From JBFXAM01 sp050184295 (GTDB lineage Bacteria > Planctomycetota > Phycisphaerae > UBA1845 > Fen-1342), in NCBI GenBank assembly GCA_050184295.1, contig JBFXAM010000107.1, forward strand, positions 1 through 15,664: a DNA stretch of 15,664 bases, given 5' to 3'. Shown one piece after another: positions 1 to 7,236 of the stretch (position 1 is the stretch's first letter; each line of letters starts with the position of its first letter). The translations under genes were made by a program, and so were the position numbers. The notes under the pieces are model-generated. The model was given only the letters and a program-made list of their open reading frames with translations, ran no database searches and had not been told where the DNA came from.

Positions 1-559
1 CGAGCTCGGCGTGCCGCAGGATGCGCCGGTGTATGGCCACGTCGGACGCTTTGTCTGGCAGAAAAACCACGCCACGCTGATCGAGGCGGCGGCGCGGATC
101 GCGGCGCAGGAGCCTGCGGCGCGATTCCTCCTGGTCGGCGACGGCGCGCTGCGGGGCGAGATCGAGCAACAGGCTGCGGCGCTCGGCTTGCGCGAGCGCG
201 TGATCTTCACCGGCGTGCGGCGCGACGTGCCGCGCTTGCTGGCGGCGATGGACGTGCTGGTGTTTCCGTCACGGGTCGAGGGGTTCGGATACTGCCAGCT
301 CGAAGCGCAGGCGGCGGGTCTGCCGGTCGTCGCCAGCCGCATTCCGACCGCGCCCGAGGCGCTGGCGCGGGTGTTTCATGAGTACCTGTGCGAGCCGCGC
401 GACGCGCGCGGGTTGGCGGCGGCGGCAGTGGAATTGCGAGCGCGGTCGCGGCGAGAACCGGCGCTGGCGCAGGCGGCGCGCGAGTTCGCGGCCGGGTTCA
501 CGCTCGAGTCGGCGGCGGCGGCGCTGCTGGCGGCGTGGCGGGGAGAGCGCGCGGAGTGA
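1..559 (+). CDS. GT4-family glycosyltransferase, C-terminal part (5' end outside window)
   Basis: This is the C-terminal half of a GT-B fold glycosyltransferase of family GT4, which transfers a sugar from a nucleotide-sugar donor, usually to cell-surface glycans. The reading frame is open from base 2, so the gene begins before the window. It opens with a GRFVWQKNH segment, matching the GR...KG/KN donor-site region of GT4 enzymes. A FLLVGDG strand follows, then the donor-binding block VFPSRVEGFGYCQLEAQAAG, which contains the family E-x7-E motif (EGFGYCQLE), and then GLPVVAS. About 186 residues are visible, close to a full GT4 C-terminal domain. The stop is TGA at 557-559. The family call is firm; acceptor, sugar and pathway cannot be read. 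No same-strand partner follows closely: the next gene is more than 300 nt away. Confidence 0.9.
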   Translation, partial: ELGVPQDAPVYGHVGRFVWQKNHATLIEAAARIAAQEPAARFLLVGDGALRGEIEQQAAALGLRERVIFTGVRRDVPRLLAAMDVLVFPSRVEGFGYCQLEAQAAGLPVVASRIPTAPEALARVFHEYLCEPRDARGLAAAAVELRARSRREPALAQAAREFAAGFTLESAAAALLAAWRGERAE

Positions 560-872
560 GCACGGGGGCGCAGTGAGTCATGGCGCGCAGGCGCGCGGGG
601 ACGGATCGTGCGGGGAGCGCTCGAATGAGCGCGCGTCGCCGCGGGATTCATGTCGCGCACGGCGGGCGTCGTTGCGGCGGACTTCAGGCCGAAAGCCTGA
701 GAACACCGCCGCGCATGACCCGGCTCGTGCCGATCCTGCGGGCTGGATTTCACATGACTTGCCGCGTGCGGCGCGCGACGCACATCCAGGATTGGGCTCC
801 CACTCCAACCCCGGCGATAGGATGAACGCGGTGGCCTGCCGAGCCCCAGCCCGCCGCCCGGAGGAACCCGCC
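560..872. other. Gene-free gap with a short hairpin
   Basis: No convincing coding region is seen here. ORFs that cross it are arginine- and alanine-rich shadows. A perfect 6-bp inverted repeat, TCAGGC / GCCTGA with a CGAAA loop, lies at 684-700. It has no T-tract on either strand, so it is not a clear intrinsic terminator. The last 20 bases carry the ribosome binding site of the hydrolase gene. No promoter with both boxes could be picked out. Confidence 0.5.
858..863 (+). promoter_or_regulatory. Ribosome binding site of the hydrolase gene
   Basis: CGGAGG, 9 nt before the ATG at 873. It decides the start, because the open frame extends far upstream to base 378 without any other plausible initiation site followed by a signal peptide. 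Confidence 0.7.
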
Positions 873-2255
873 ATGCCGCGCCTGAACATCACGCCGCGAC
901 TGGGTCTGGTCGCATGCTTCGCCGCCGCGTTCGCCGTGGCGCCGGCCGCCGCCGACCCCGGCGCCATTCGGGCGAACCTCAAGGCGTTCTTTCACGCACC
1001 AACGGCCGAACGTCGTCGCGAACTCGCCGCCCAGATCGCCGCCGACCGCTCGTTCGAGCGCGCCCGCCTGTCCACCTGGCTGCACGAGGCGGACCTCTTT
1101 GAGCCGCTCGAACCCGGCCCGCGCGAACTGCCGGTCACGCTCGATACGGACGAGAAACGACTCGTCACGCTCCGCATCCCCGCGAGTTACGACGCGAAGC
1201 GCAAGTGGCCGCTGATCTACGCCCTGCACGGCACCGGCGGCGCGGGCCCGCAGATCATTCGTTATCTCGAACACGTGCTCGGCGCGCAGGTCGACGAATT
1301 CGTGATCGCGGCCCCGACCGCCTACGGCCAGCGCGTCATTCACGAGCCGGGCCCCGCTTCCGACGAGCACCCCGCCGTGATCCGCGCCCTCCGCGAACTC
1401 GTCCACGTCGACAGCGACCGCGTCTACCTCACCGGCTACTCGCTCGGAGGACACACGAGCTGGACCGTCGCGACGCTGCACGCCGACCAGTTCGCGGCCG
1501 CGATTCCGATCGCCGGCTCGCTCGTGCTGCCCGAGGTCGACAAGCTGTGGGACGTGTTTGTGCCAAACCTCGCGCACACCCATGTGCTCTGCTGCTGGGG
1601 GGCGCGTGACACCCGCGCCGCCGACGGAACCGTCGAGAGCGAGCACGGCGGCGTCGCCGGCATGAATCGCAAGCTGCTGAGCCTCGCGGTCAAGGCCGGC
1701 GTCAGCGCGATCCCCTTCGAAGACCCCGAGAAGGCCCACGGCGACATCGTGCCGCCCGCCGAGCTGCTCGCAAACGCGCTGGCGAAAACCCGCGCGCACT
1801 ACCCCGCGAAGATCGAGCACACGTTTCGCCGCACGCATCAGTCGTCGGCGTATTGGGTCGAGGCGGCGGAATGGAAGGGGCCGGCGTGGGAGGAGCAGGT
1901 CTTCCGCGGCACGCTGAAAGCAGGCGAGAACCCGCGCGACGCCATGGTCCGCATGATCCGCGACCGGCTCGGCAAGCTCGACGGCGAACACACCGGGCAG
2001 AGTGTCCGCGTCAATCGCAAGCGCGTCGACGACCTCACGATCTGGTTCGGCGACGCGCCGGACATCGAGATCGACTGGGCGAAGCCGGTGGTCGTCAATG
2101 TGAGCGGCAAAAAGGTCTTCGATGACCGCCTCGAACCCGACCTGCTGCTGTGTCTGAACGAGGCCCGTCGAACGTACGACTTTGACCGCCTGCGCTGGGC
2201 CGCGATCCGCGTGAAGAGCGGCGAGAAGCCGCGCGTGGTGCGCGGGACGGACTGA
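873..2255 (+). CDS. Secreted alpha/beta hydrolase (esterase / PHB-depolymerase-like)
   Basis: The product is 460 residues, an exported serine hydrolase of the alpha/beta fold, probably an esterase or peptidase-like enzyme acting outside the cytoplasm. The ATG at 873 is preferred over the much longer open frame because GGAGG lies 9 nt upstream and a classical signal peptide follows (hydrophobic residues about 10-26, likely cleavage in APAAA-D). The domain holds an oxyanion-type HGTGG motif (119-123), a nucleophile elbow GYSLGG with Ser190, a candidate acid Asp246 in WGARD, and a candidate catalytic His289 in KAHGD, in the usual Ser-Asp-His order. Residues 320-460 form an extra C-terminal domain (EAAEWKG... 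through DRLRW) of a kind often seen behind planctomycete secreted hydrolases; I do not know its function. The gene converges with the zinc-ribbon gene at 2340, 84 nt away. Substrate is unknown. Confidence 0.83.
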   Translation: MPRLNITPRLGLVACFAAAFAVAPAAADPGAIRANLKAFFHAPTAERRRELAAQIAADRSFERARLSTWLHEADLFEPLEPGPRELPVTLDTDEKRLVTLRIPASYDAKRKWPLIYALHGTGGAGPQIIRYLEHVLGAQVDEFVIAAPTAYGQRVIHEPGPASDEHPAVIRALRELVHVDSDRVYLTGYSLGGHTSWTVATLHADQFAAAIPIAGSLVLPEVDKLWDVFVPNLAHTHVLCCWGARDTRAADGTVESEHGGVAGMNRKLLSLAVKAGVSAIPFEDPEKAHGDIVPPAELLANALAKTRAHYPAKIEHTFRRTHQSSAYWVEAAEWKGPAWEEQVFRGTLKAGENPRDAMVRMIRDRLGKLDGEHTGQSVRVNRKRVDDLTIWFGDAPDIEIDWAKPVVVNVSGKKVFDDRLEPDLLLCLNEARRTYDFDRLRWAAIRVKSGEKPRVVRGTD

Positions 2256-2339
2256 CGTTTTTCACGGCCCCCGGAGTTCGGACTTCGCGCCCAAGCCGAG
2301 AACCAGCCCGAGGCGCTACCGTTCGCGCGCCGAATTTGC

Positions 2340-2822
2340 TCACACGTCCCGCGCCGTCGACGTCGAGAGCAGCGCCGCGTCGAACGGCTTGCCGCACTCG
2401 GGGCAGCGCGGCGTCGAGAGGCTTCGGCAGTCGTAGCCGCAGCCGAGGCAGCAGGCGATGCCGCGGCGCTGGAGTTCGGCGCGAAGGAAGCGGCGCATGG
2501 GGTGCTGCCACAGCAGCGTCAATCCTGCGTAGAAGAGCACGAACGTGAGCACGATGACGATGACGGCATCGAGCCACGCGGGTGCGCCGATGCGCGCCAG
2601 GATCGCGCTCGCGTAGTCCTCGGTCACGATGATGCCGACGATCATGAGCGCGACGAAGGCGACCCAGAACAAATAGAACCAACCGTGTCGGGCGAAGAAA
2701 CGCTGGCGCAGCAGGCGGATCATCTGCTGGCGGCTCTCGTCGTCGGGCAGCAGGCCGAGCTCGGGCCAGGCGCTGATCAGGGACTGCCAGTAACGGCTCG
2801 ATTGTCCGTCGGAACGCGGCAT
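2340..2822 (-). CDS. Small membrane protein with C-terminal zinc ribbon (copy 1, behind rodA)
   Basis: A 160-residue protein of unknown function. It has a soluble N-terminal helix (about 20-45), two predicted membrane helices (about 46-66 and 83-105), a basic linker, and a C-terminal zinc ribbon with ligands Cys125, Cys128, Cys140 and Cys143 (CLGCGY ... CPECGKPF). The positive-inside rule puts the ribbon on the cytoplasmic side. The ATG at 2822 is 4 nt after the rodA stop, so translation is probably coupled and the gene is the third cistron of the mrdA-rodA unit. A protein of the same architecture is encoded at 13458-13973; Cys125 and Cys128 fall at identical positions in both. Possible roles are a structural or regulatory accessory of the membrane machinery next door, but nothing in the sequence proves this. 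The gene is confident; the role is not. Confidence 0.85.
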   Translation of the reverse strand: MPRSDGQSSRYWQSLISAWPELGLLPDDESRQQMIRLLRQRFFARHGWFYLFWVAFVALMIVGIIVTEDYASAILARIGAPAWLDAVIVIVLTFVLFYAGLTLLWQHPMRRFLRAELQRRGIACCLGCGYDCRSLSTPRCPECGKPFDAALLSTSTARDV

Positions 2823-2826
2823 GGGC

Positions 2827-4125
2827 TCACTCGGTGAACACGAAGGGCTTGCGGGCGATCAGCATCGGGCGGCGCTGCGCGACGTTGACGAGCAGCCCGA
2901 GCGCGACGAAGTTGGCCCACAGGCTGCTGCCTCCCGCGCTGACGAACGGCAGGGTCATGCCCGTGATCGGAAAGAACCCGATCGTCATGCCCATGTTTAG
3001 CAGCGCCTGCGAGACGATCATCATCACGACGCCGACCGCGATCAGCCGGCCGAACGGGTCGTTGGTGACGGTCGCGACTTCGATGCCGCACAGCACGATG
3101 ACGGCATACGCGAGGATGACGAGCACGCCGCCGACGAAGCCCCATTGGTGTCCGATCATGGCGAAAATGAAGTCGTTGTGCTCTTCGGGGAGCAGGTCGT
3201 GCTCGACAAAGACGCCTTGCCCGAATCCCTCGCCCCAGACGCCGCCGGTGCCGAGCGCGATCTTCGATTGCCGGAGCTGATAGCCCGGGCCCTTGTGCCA
3301 CTGTTCGTCCTGCGAATCCTGTTTCAGCACGACGTCGATCCGCACGCGCTGATAGGGCTCCATGCCCCACAGGTAAAACGCCGGCGCCAGCAGGACGGCG
3401 GCCCCGACGATCAGCGCCAGGTGACGGATCCGGGCGCCGGCGACGAACAGCATCGCGAACAGCACCGGCAGCAGCATCAGCACGGTGCCGAGATCGGGCT
3501 GGAACATGATCAGCGCCATCGGCAGCAACGTGAACAGGAAAGGCGGGACCAGCCCGCGCCAGGTGCGGTATGTCTCGCGAAAGCGAAGATACCGCGCCAG
3601 CGCGAGCACCAGCCCCAGCTTGACGAACTCCGACGGCTGAAGCCGGATGCCGTAGATCTCGATCCAGCGGCGCGTGTTGCGCACAACGGGCACGAGCGGC
3701 AGGTCGATGTAGCGGTCGAGCGCGACCAGCGCCAGCAGCGCGATGCACGCCCAGTAGATCACGAACGCGTAGCGGCCGATGTGTTGATAGCTCACGTAGA
3801 GCGTCGCGAACATCAGCCCGGCGCCCGTCACCAGAAAAAGAACCTGCCGCAGCGTGAGGCTGCCGAGAAACTCGAGGCTGCGATCCCACCAGCCGGTCGC
3901 GGGCTGGACAGGGTCGAGCACGAAGAAGCTGGCAGCGGCGGCGGCGGGACCGCGGTCGGTGATCCAGATGGTGGCGAGTCCGATGCCGGCCAGAAAGAGC
4001 ACCGGAATCGCCAGGCCCCATCCGAGGCGCGTCAGGTTGAGTGCGTAATTGGCGGCCACAGTGCGGTAGTGTAGTGGCTCACGGAAGACCGCAGACACCC
4101 AACGCACCGCGGCGCTCCGATTCAC
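2827..4125 (-). CDS. rodA: RodA, SEDS-family peptidoglycan glycosyltransferase
   Basis: RodA polymerises lipid II into glycan strands during lateral wall growth, working with PBP2 in the cytoplasmic membrane. The 432-residue product has about ten hydrophobic segments and the SEDS signatures RWIEI (153-157), LQPSEFVKL (162-170), FQPDLGT (208-214), the PEEHNDFIFA loop (313-322) and the C-terminal ITGMTLPFVSAGGSS (387-401). Asp318 in that loop matches the essential SEDS aspartate, as I recall the family. The loop between the first two membrane helices (about 55-92) is longer and more alanine-rich than in E. coli RodA. The start is a GTG at 4125, 18 nt after the mrdA stop. An in-frame GTG at 4059 (Val23) is the alternative and would remove a basic N-terminal extension; neither has a strong ribosome binding site. 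FtsW is less likely because PBP2 is directly upstream. Confidence 0.94.
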   Translation of the reverse strand: MNRSAAVRWVSAVFREPLHYRTVAANYALNLTRLGWGLAIPVLFLAGIGLATIWITDRGPAAAAASFFVLDPVQPATGWWDRSLEFLGSLTLRQVLFLVTGAGLMFATLYVSYQHIGRYAFVIYWACIALLALVALDRYIDLPLVPVVRNTRRWIEIYGIRLQPSEFVKLGLVLALARYLRFRETYRTWRGLVPPFLFTLLPMALIMFQPDLGTVLMLLPVLFAMLFVAGARIRHLALIVGAAVLLAPAFYLWGMEPYQRVRIDVVLKQDSQDEQWHKGPGYQLRQSKIALGTGGVWGEGFGQGVFVEHDLLPEEHNDFIFAMIGHQWGFVGGVLVILAYAVIVLCGIEVATVTNDPFGRLIAVGVVMMIVSQALLNMGMTIGFFPITGMTLPFVSAGGSSLWANFVALGLLVNVAQRRPMLIARKPFVFTE

Positions 4126-4143
4126 TCAGCGCCGGCGTTCGCC

Positions 4144-6279
4144 TCAGCGCGGCTCTTCGGCGAGCAGCAGCTCGGCGATCTGCTTGCCCACCGGGCCCGC
4201 CACGCGCCCGCCGCCCCCGCCGAACTCGATCAGCACGCTGATGGCGTAGACCTTGCCTTGCGGTGCGCCGCCGCGGCGGGTGCTGCGCGGCTGGGTGTAG
4301 CCGATGAACCACGCGTGCGACGGCAGCTTGTCGTCGGGGCCGAGGTCGGGGAAGCGTTCGGCCGCCCGGCTGCCGACGATTTTCGGCGCGGGGTCGGGAA
4401 AGAGATCGAGCGCCTCGTCCGCCGAGACCGCGACCACGTCCTCGCGCCGCCCGTCGGGCCATTCAAGCGTGTACCGACGCGAAAGCACCGCCGGGACCGT
4501 CTGTGCCGAGCCGGTCTTGCCGCAGATCTCGTAGTCGCTACGGTCGAGCTTCGCGACGAACGCCGTGCCGCCGCGCTCGTTGACAACCCGCCACATTCCG
4601 GCGCGGAGAATGCGCAGGGCGCGTTCATCGAGGTATTGCGTGGGTTCGGATCTTCCGCCGAGCCACTCGCCGCGCGCGTCGCGGACCAGCCGGACGGGTT
4701 CCCAGCGTCCGCGGGCGATGGCGGCGGCGACATTGGCGGCCTGAAGCGGCGTGCACGTGACCTCGCCTTGCCCAATGGCGTAGTTCCACGCGTCGGCGGG
4801 TTGGTGTTCGCGGTTCCATCGGCGGCGGAGCCAGTCGGCGTTGGGGACGATGGCGCTCACTTCTTCGACCAGCCCGCTGCCTTGTGAGCGGCCGAGGCCG
4901 AGCCGGCTGAACCAGTCGCAGAGGCGCTCGGCGCCCAGCTTCTCGCCGACAGTGTAGAAATAGATGTTGCAGGAGTTCCGGACGGCGTCCTCGGCGTTCT
5001 GGCCGGCGGGGTTGCCGGTGGCGTCGTGGGTGAGGCCGGCGTGCTGGTTGTAGATCCAGCAGCGGAAGGCGTTCACGTTGTTCTTGAGCAGCGCCCCGGT
5101 GCAGTGGATGCGCGTATTTTCGTTCACGACGCCTTCGGTGAGTCCGCCGACGAGCGTGATCGCCTTGCAGATCGACCCGGGCGGATACTGGGCGGCGACG
5201 GCGCGGAACAGGAGCGGGTTGCGGCGCGTGTCGCGCAGCAGCGCGCCGTAGTCCTGCGGAAAGGTCGCATACGAATACGTCGGGTAGCTGACGAGCGCGA
5301 GCACTTCGCTCGACGTGACGTCGATCACGACCGCCGCGCCGCCGGTCGCGTGTTCACCCTGCTCAACCGCGCGCGCGAGCAGGTCGAGCACGCTCTGCTG
5401 CAGCGCACGGTCGATCGCCAGACGCACATCGCCGCCGCGGACCGGGTCCGTCCGTTCGAGCACGGCGCGCGACATGTCCTCGACAATGCGGCCGCGGGCG
5501 CCGCGCAACGCGGCGTCGGCGAGGCGCTCGACGCCCGAAGATCCGCAGCGGTCGCCGGGCAGCAGCGCGCGCAGCTCGTCGCCAGCGAGCGGGTCGTCGT
5601 CGATGCGTTCGCGCGTGGCGGCGCCGGTGCGGCCGATGACGTGCACGAGCGCGTCCACGTCGCGCGCCACGCGTCGCGCGCCGGGCACGACGCGCAGCCA
5701 GGGGTGGCGCTCCAGCTCGAGTCGAACGGTGAGCGCCAGCTCGTCGTCCACGTCGTCGAGCAAGGGGTGAAACTGGGTCTCCTCGGCGATCTGCTGCATG
5801 AATCCGCTGCGCTGCTCGACGATCGCGCGGACGCGCTCGACGCGAGTCCGGATTTCTTCCGCTCGCTCGACGAAGTGCGACACCGGCCGGCCGGTCAGCA
5901 CGGCCAGCCGCCGCCACATGTCCGCGATGTTCAACCGCAGCTCGTCGACGATCTCGCTCGTCCCGCGGTTCGCCGGATAGACGCCGCGCCGGCGCATCTC
6001 GCGGGCCGTCGCATAGAGGTAGTCGCTGCGGCCGGCGAGCACGCCGTAGTGGATGCAGATGTCGTTGGACGGTTCGTCGGCGACGAGCGTGCGGCCGGCG
6101 CGGTCGAAGATGTCGCCGCGCGGCGCCGCCAGATAGCGCACCGGGCGGGTCATGAGGCGCTCGGAGAGTGCTTCGTAATCGGCGGCGTGGACGATTTGCA
6201 GCGCCGCGAGGCGCGCGACCAGCACGACCGCCACGGCGGCGAGTCCGATTGCGAACCACTGGAGGCGGTTTTCGAACAT
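4144..6279 (-). CDS. mrdA: Penicillin-binding protein 2 (MrdA-type transpeptidase)
   Basis: A class B PBP that cross-links peptidoglycan and pairs with RodA. The 711-residue product starts with a short cytoplasmic tail and one membrane anchor (about 8-27), then the class B dimerisation motif RGDIFDRAG (54-62). The transpeptidase domain has SICK (Ser369, Lys372), SCN (436-438) and KTGSAQ (588-593), all catalytic residues intact, and ends with a glycine-rich segment near 687-697. The ATG at 6279 was chosen over an open frame reaching 6402, because the upstream part would run into the rnpB 3' end and the membrane anchor follows Met6279 directly; the ribosome binding site is weak. An unusual feature is a roughly 45-residue acidic insertion between KTGSAQ and HAWFIGY (655-661), where E. 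coli-type PBP2 has a much shorter loop. The gene is followed 18 nt later by rodA. PBP3 (FtsI) is less likely given the neighbour. Confidence 0.94.
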   Translation of the reverse strand: MFENRLQWFAIGLAAVAVVLVARLAALQIVHAADYEALSERLMTRPVRYLAAPRGDIFDRAGRTLVADEPSNDICIHYGVLAGRSDYLYATAREMRRRGVYPANRGTSEIVDELRLNIADMWRRLAVLTGRPVSHFVERAEEIRTRVERVRAIVEQRSGFMQQIAEETQFHPLLDDVDDELALTVRLELERHPWLRVVPGARRVARDVDALVHVIGRTGAATRERIDDDPLAGDELRALLPGDRCGSSGVERLADAALRGARGRIVEDMSRAVLERTDPVRGGDVRLAIDRALQQSVLDLLARAVEQGEHATGGAAVVIDVTSSEVLALVSYPTYSYATFPQDYGALLRDTRRNPLLFRAVAAQYPPGSICKAITLVGGLTEGVVNENTRIHCTGALLKNNVNAFRCWIYNQHAGLTHDATGNPAGQNAEDAVRNSCNIYFYTVGEKLGAERLCDWFSRLGLGRSQGSGLVEEVSAIVPNADWLRRRWNREHQPADAWNYAIGQGEVTCTPLQAANVAAAIARGRWEPVRLVRDARGEWLGGRSEPTQYLDERALRILRAGMWRVVNERGGTAFVAKLDRSDYEICGKTGSAQTVPAVLSRRYTLEWPDGRREDVVAVSADEALDLFPDPAPKIVGSRAAERFPDLGPDDKLPSHAWFIGYTQPRSTRRGGAPQGKVYAISVLIEFGGGGGRVAGPVGKQIAELLLAEEPR

Positions 6280-6344
6280 GCGATCCGTCGCAGACCCGCG
6301 CTTCTCAACGACGAGCAAGAACCGCTCGAAGTCGTCGCCAACAG

Positions 6345-6351
6345 AAAAAAA
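6345..6351 (-). terminator. T-tract ending rnpB
   Basis: On the minus strand the 3' arm of helix P1 is followed at once by seven T residues. P1 is a 14-bp GC-rich helix, so together they resemble an intrinsic terminator. However, its 5' arm is about 685 nt away, so termination efficiency is uncertain and some read-through into mrdA, 65 nt on, is possible. Confidence 0.5.
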
Positions 6352-7050
6352 GTGCAGAGCGGGCCGTAAGCCGAATTCTGTTCCCGACCTCCGTCGCCGC
6401 AAGCGAGTTGCGGCTGTGACACGCCGAAGCGCGCCGTGGCCTGTCGGGTGGCGACCATTCCTCTAGGCCCGCCGTTACCGACGGGCTCCAGCACCCTACC
6501 CGGGGCTAGTGGCGAGCCGGGCCGGCTCATCGCCCCCTATTTGGGCTTGCTGGCGGTGGGGTTTGCCATGCCGCGACTGTCGCCAGCCGCGCGGTGCGCT
6601 CTTACCGCACCATTTCACCCTTGCCTGTGCGCGAAGCAGGGAACAGGAATCCGGGCGTAGCCGGCCGCGCCGCCGCACGCCTGGACGATCACGGCGATCG
6701 TCGTCGTGCCGTCTTTTTCTCCTGGTCGTCGCTGCGCCCGTGCTCGCTCGCGGTCGAGATTCGACTCCCGATCCGTCGCGGTTCGCAACGTCACGACGCC
6801 ACGCTCGCAGCAAGACGCCGCGATGCGCGCGCGCCGACCGGTTCCCGGGGGCCTGTCCCCTGCTCCGCGCCATCGGCGGTGTCTTTTCTGTGGCACTTTC
6901 CCTGGGATCACTCCCGGTGGCCGTTAGCCACCACCGTGCCCGGTCCAGTTCGGACTTTCCTCCGACGGGCGCGCGGTTGTGCCCCCGCCGAACGCAAACG
7001 TCCGACCGGGGTGTCCACGGCCGCCGGCGGCCGCCTGGCCCACTCTGCAC
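6352..7050 (-). ncRNA. rnpB: RNase P RNA (class A), with a very long P12 helix
   Basis: This is the catalytic RNA that removes 5' leaders from pre-tRNA. On the minus strand the conserved 5' block GAGGAAAGTCCG (6962 to 6951), the central block AGGGTGAAATGGTGCGGTAA (within 6621-6593) followed by AGAGCGCACC, and the 3' block ACAGAATTCGGCTTA (6381 to 6367) occur in the right order. The ends pair as helix P1: 7050-7037 with 6365-6352, 14 bp with one G-U. P4 is preserved, with CCGAA pairing UUCGG. The GGGTAGG loop element that contacts the tRNA CCA end is present near 6500. The RNA is about 699 nt, against about 377 nt in E. coli. Most of the excess is a 204-nt insert (6648-6851) closed by a 19-bp P12 stem. 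No protein-coding call should be made across this interval. Confidence 0.95.
6629..6870 (-). other. Extended P12 helix of RNase P RNA with ~204-nt apical insert
   Basis: The arms at 6870-6852 and 6647-6629 pair over 19 positions, with two G-U pairs and no mismatch. Between them lie 204 nt with internal hairpins, including a perfect 7-bp stem with a 5-nt loop at 6684-6702 and a GTCGA/TCGAC stem at 6753-6765. P12 is a peripheral helix known to vary among bacteria, so the RNA is expected to be functional. Confidence 0.8.
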
Positions 7051-7054
7051 CCTG

Positions 7055-7060
7055 ATTGTA
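7055..7060 (-). promoter_or_regulatory. -10 box of rnpB
   Basis: TACAAT on the minus strand (five of six matches to TATAAT). It places the transcription start at about 7048-7050, which is exactly where helix P1 begins. No good TTGACA-like -35 box was found at 16-18 nt spacing, so only the -10 is called. Confidence 0.65.
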
Positions 7061-7236
7061 CGGTGGATCGGTGGGCGGCGCGGAGGTCCGGGCCGCAATC
7101 CGCGTCGTGACACGCCACGTGGGACTCGTGGTTCAGGTCGTGGGCGGTCGATAAGATCGAACGTGCGGGCAGCGGCTGCTGTTTGCGCATCGGGCGCTGC
7201 GGCCGCGCTCGATCGGAGCCCCGAACGGCGACCCGG

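Noticed and set aside
684..700. Intrinsic terminator after the GT4 gene
   Set aside because: The stem is short, no T-run follows on either strand, and it lies more than 120 nt past the stop.
750..1991. A 413-codon minus-strand ORF
   Set aside because: Antisense to the secreted hydrolase, which has a signal peptide and catalytic triad; no recognisable domain in the ORF.
2777..4021. A 414-codon minus-strand ORF in another frame of rodA
   Set aside because: Arg/His/Pro-rich frame shadow of rodA, which carries the SEDS motifs.
5026..6369. A 447-codon plus-strand ORF
   Set aside because: Entirely antisense to mrdA, which has all three PBP active-site motifs; the ORF is low in hydrophobic patterning and contains no motif.
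6280..6402. N-terminal extension of PBP2 to base 6402
   Set aside because: It would overlap the rnpB 3' end and add 41 residues before the membrane anchor; Met at 6279 is directly followed by the anchor.
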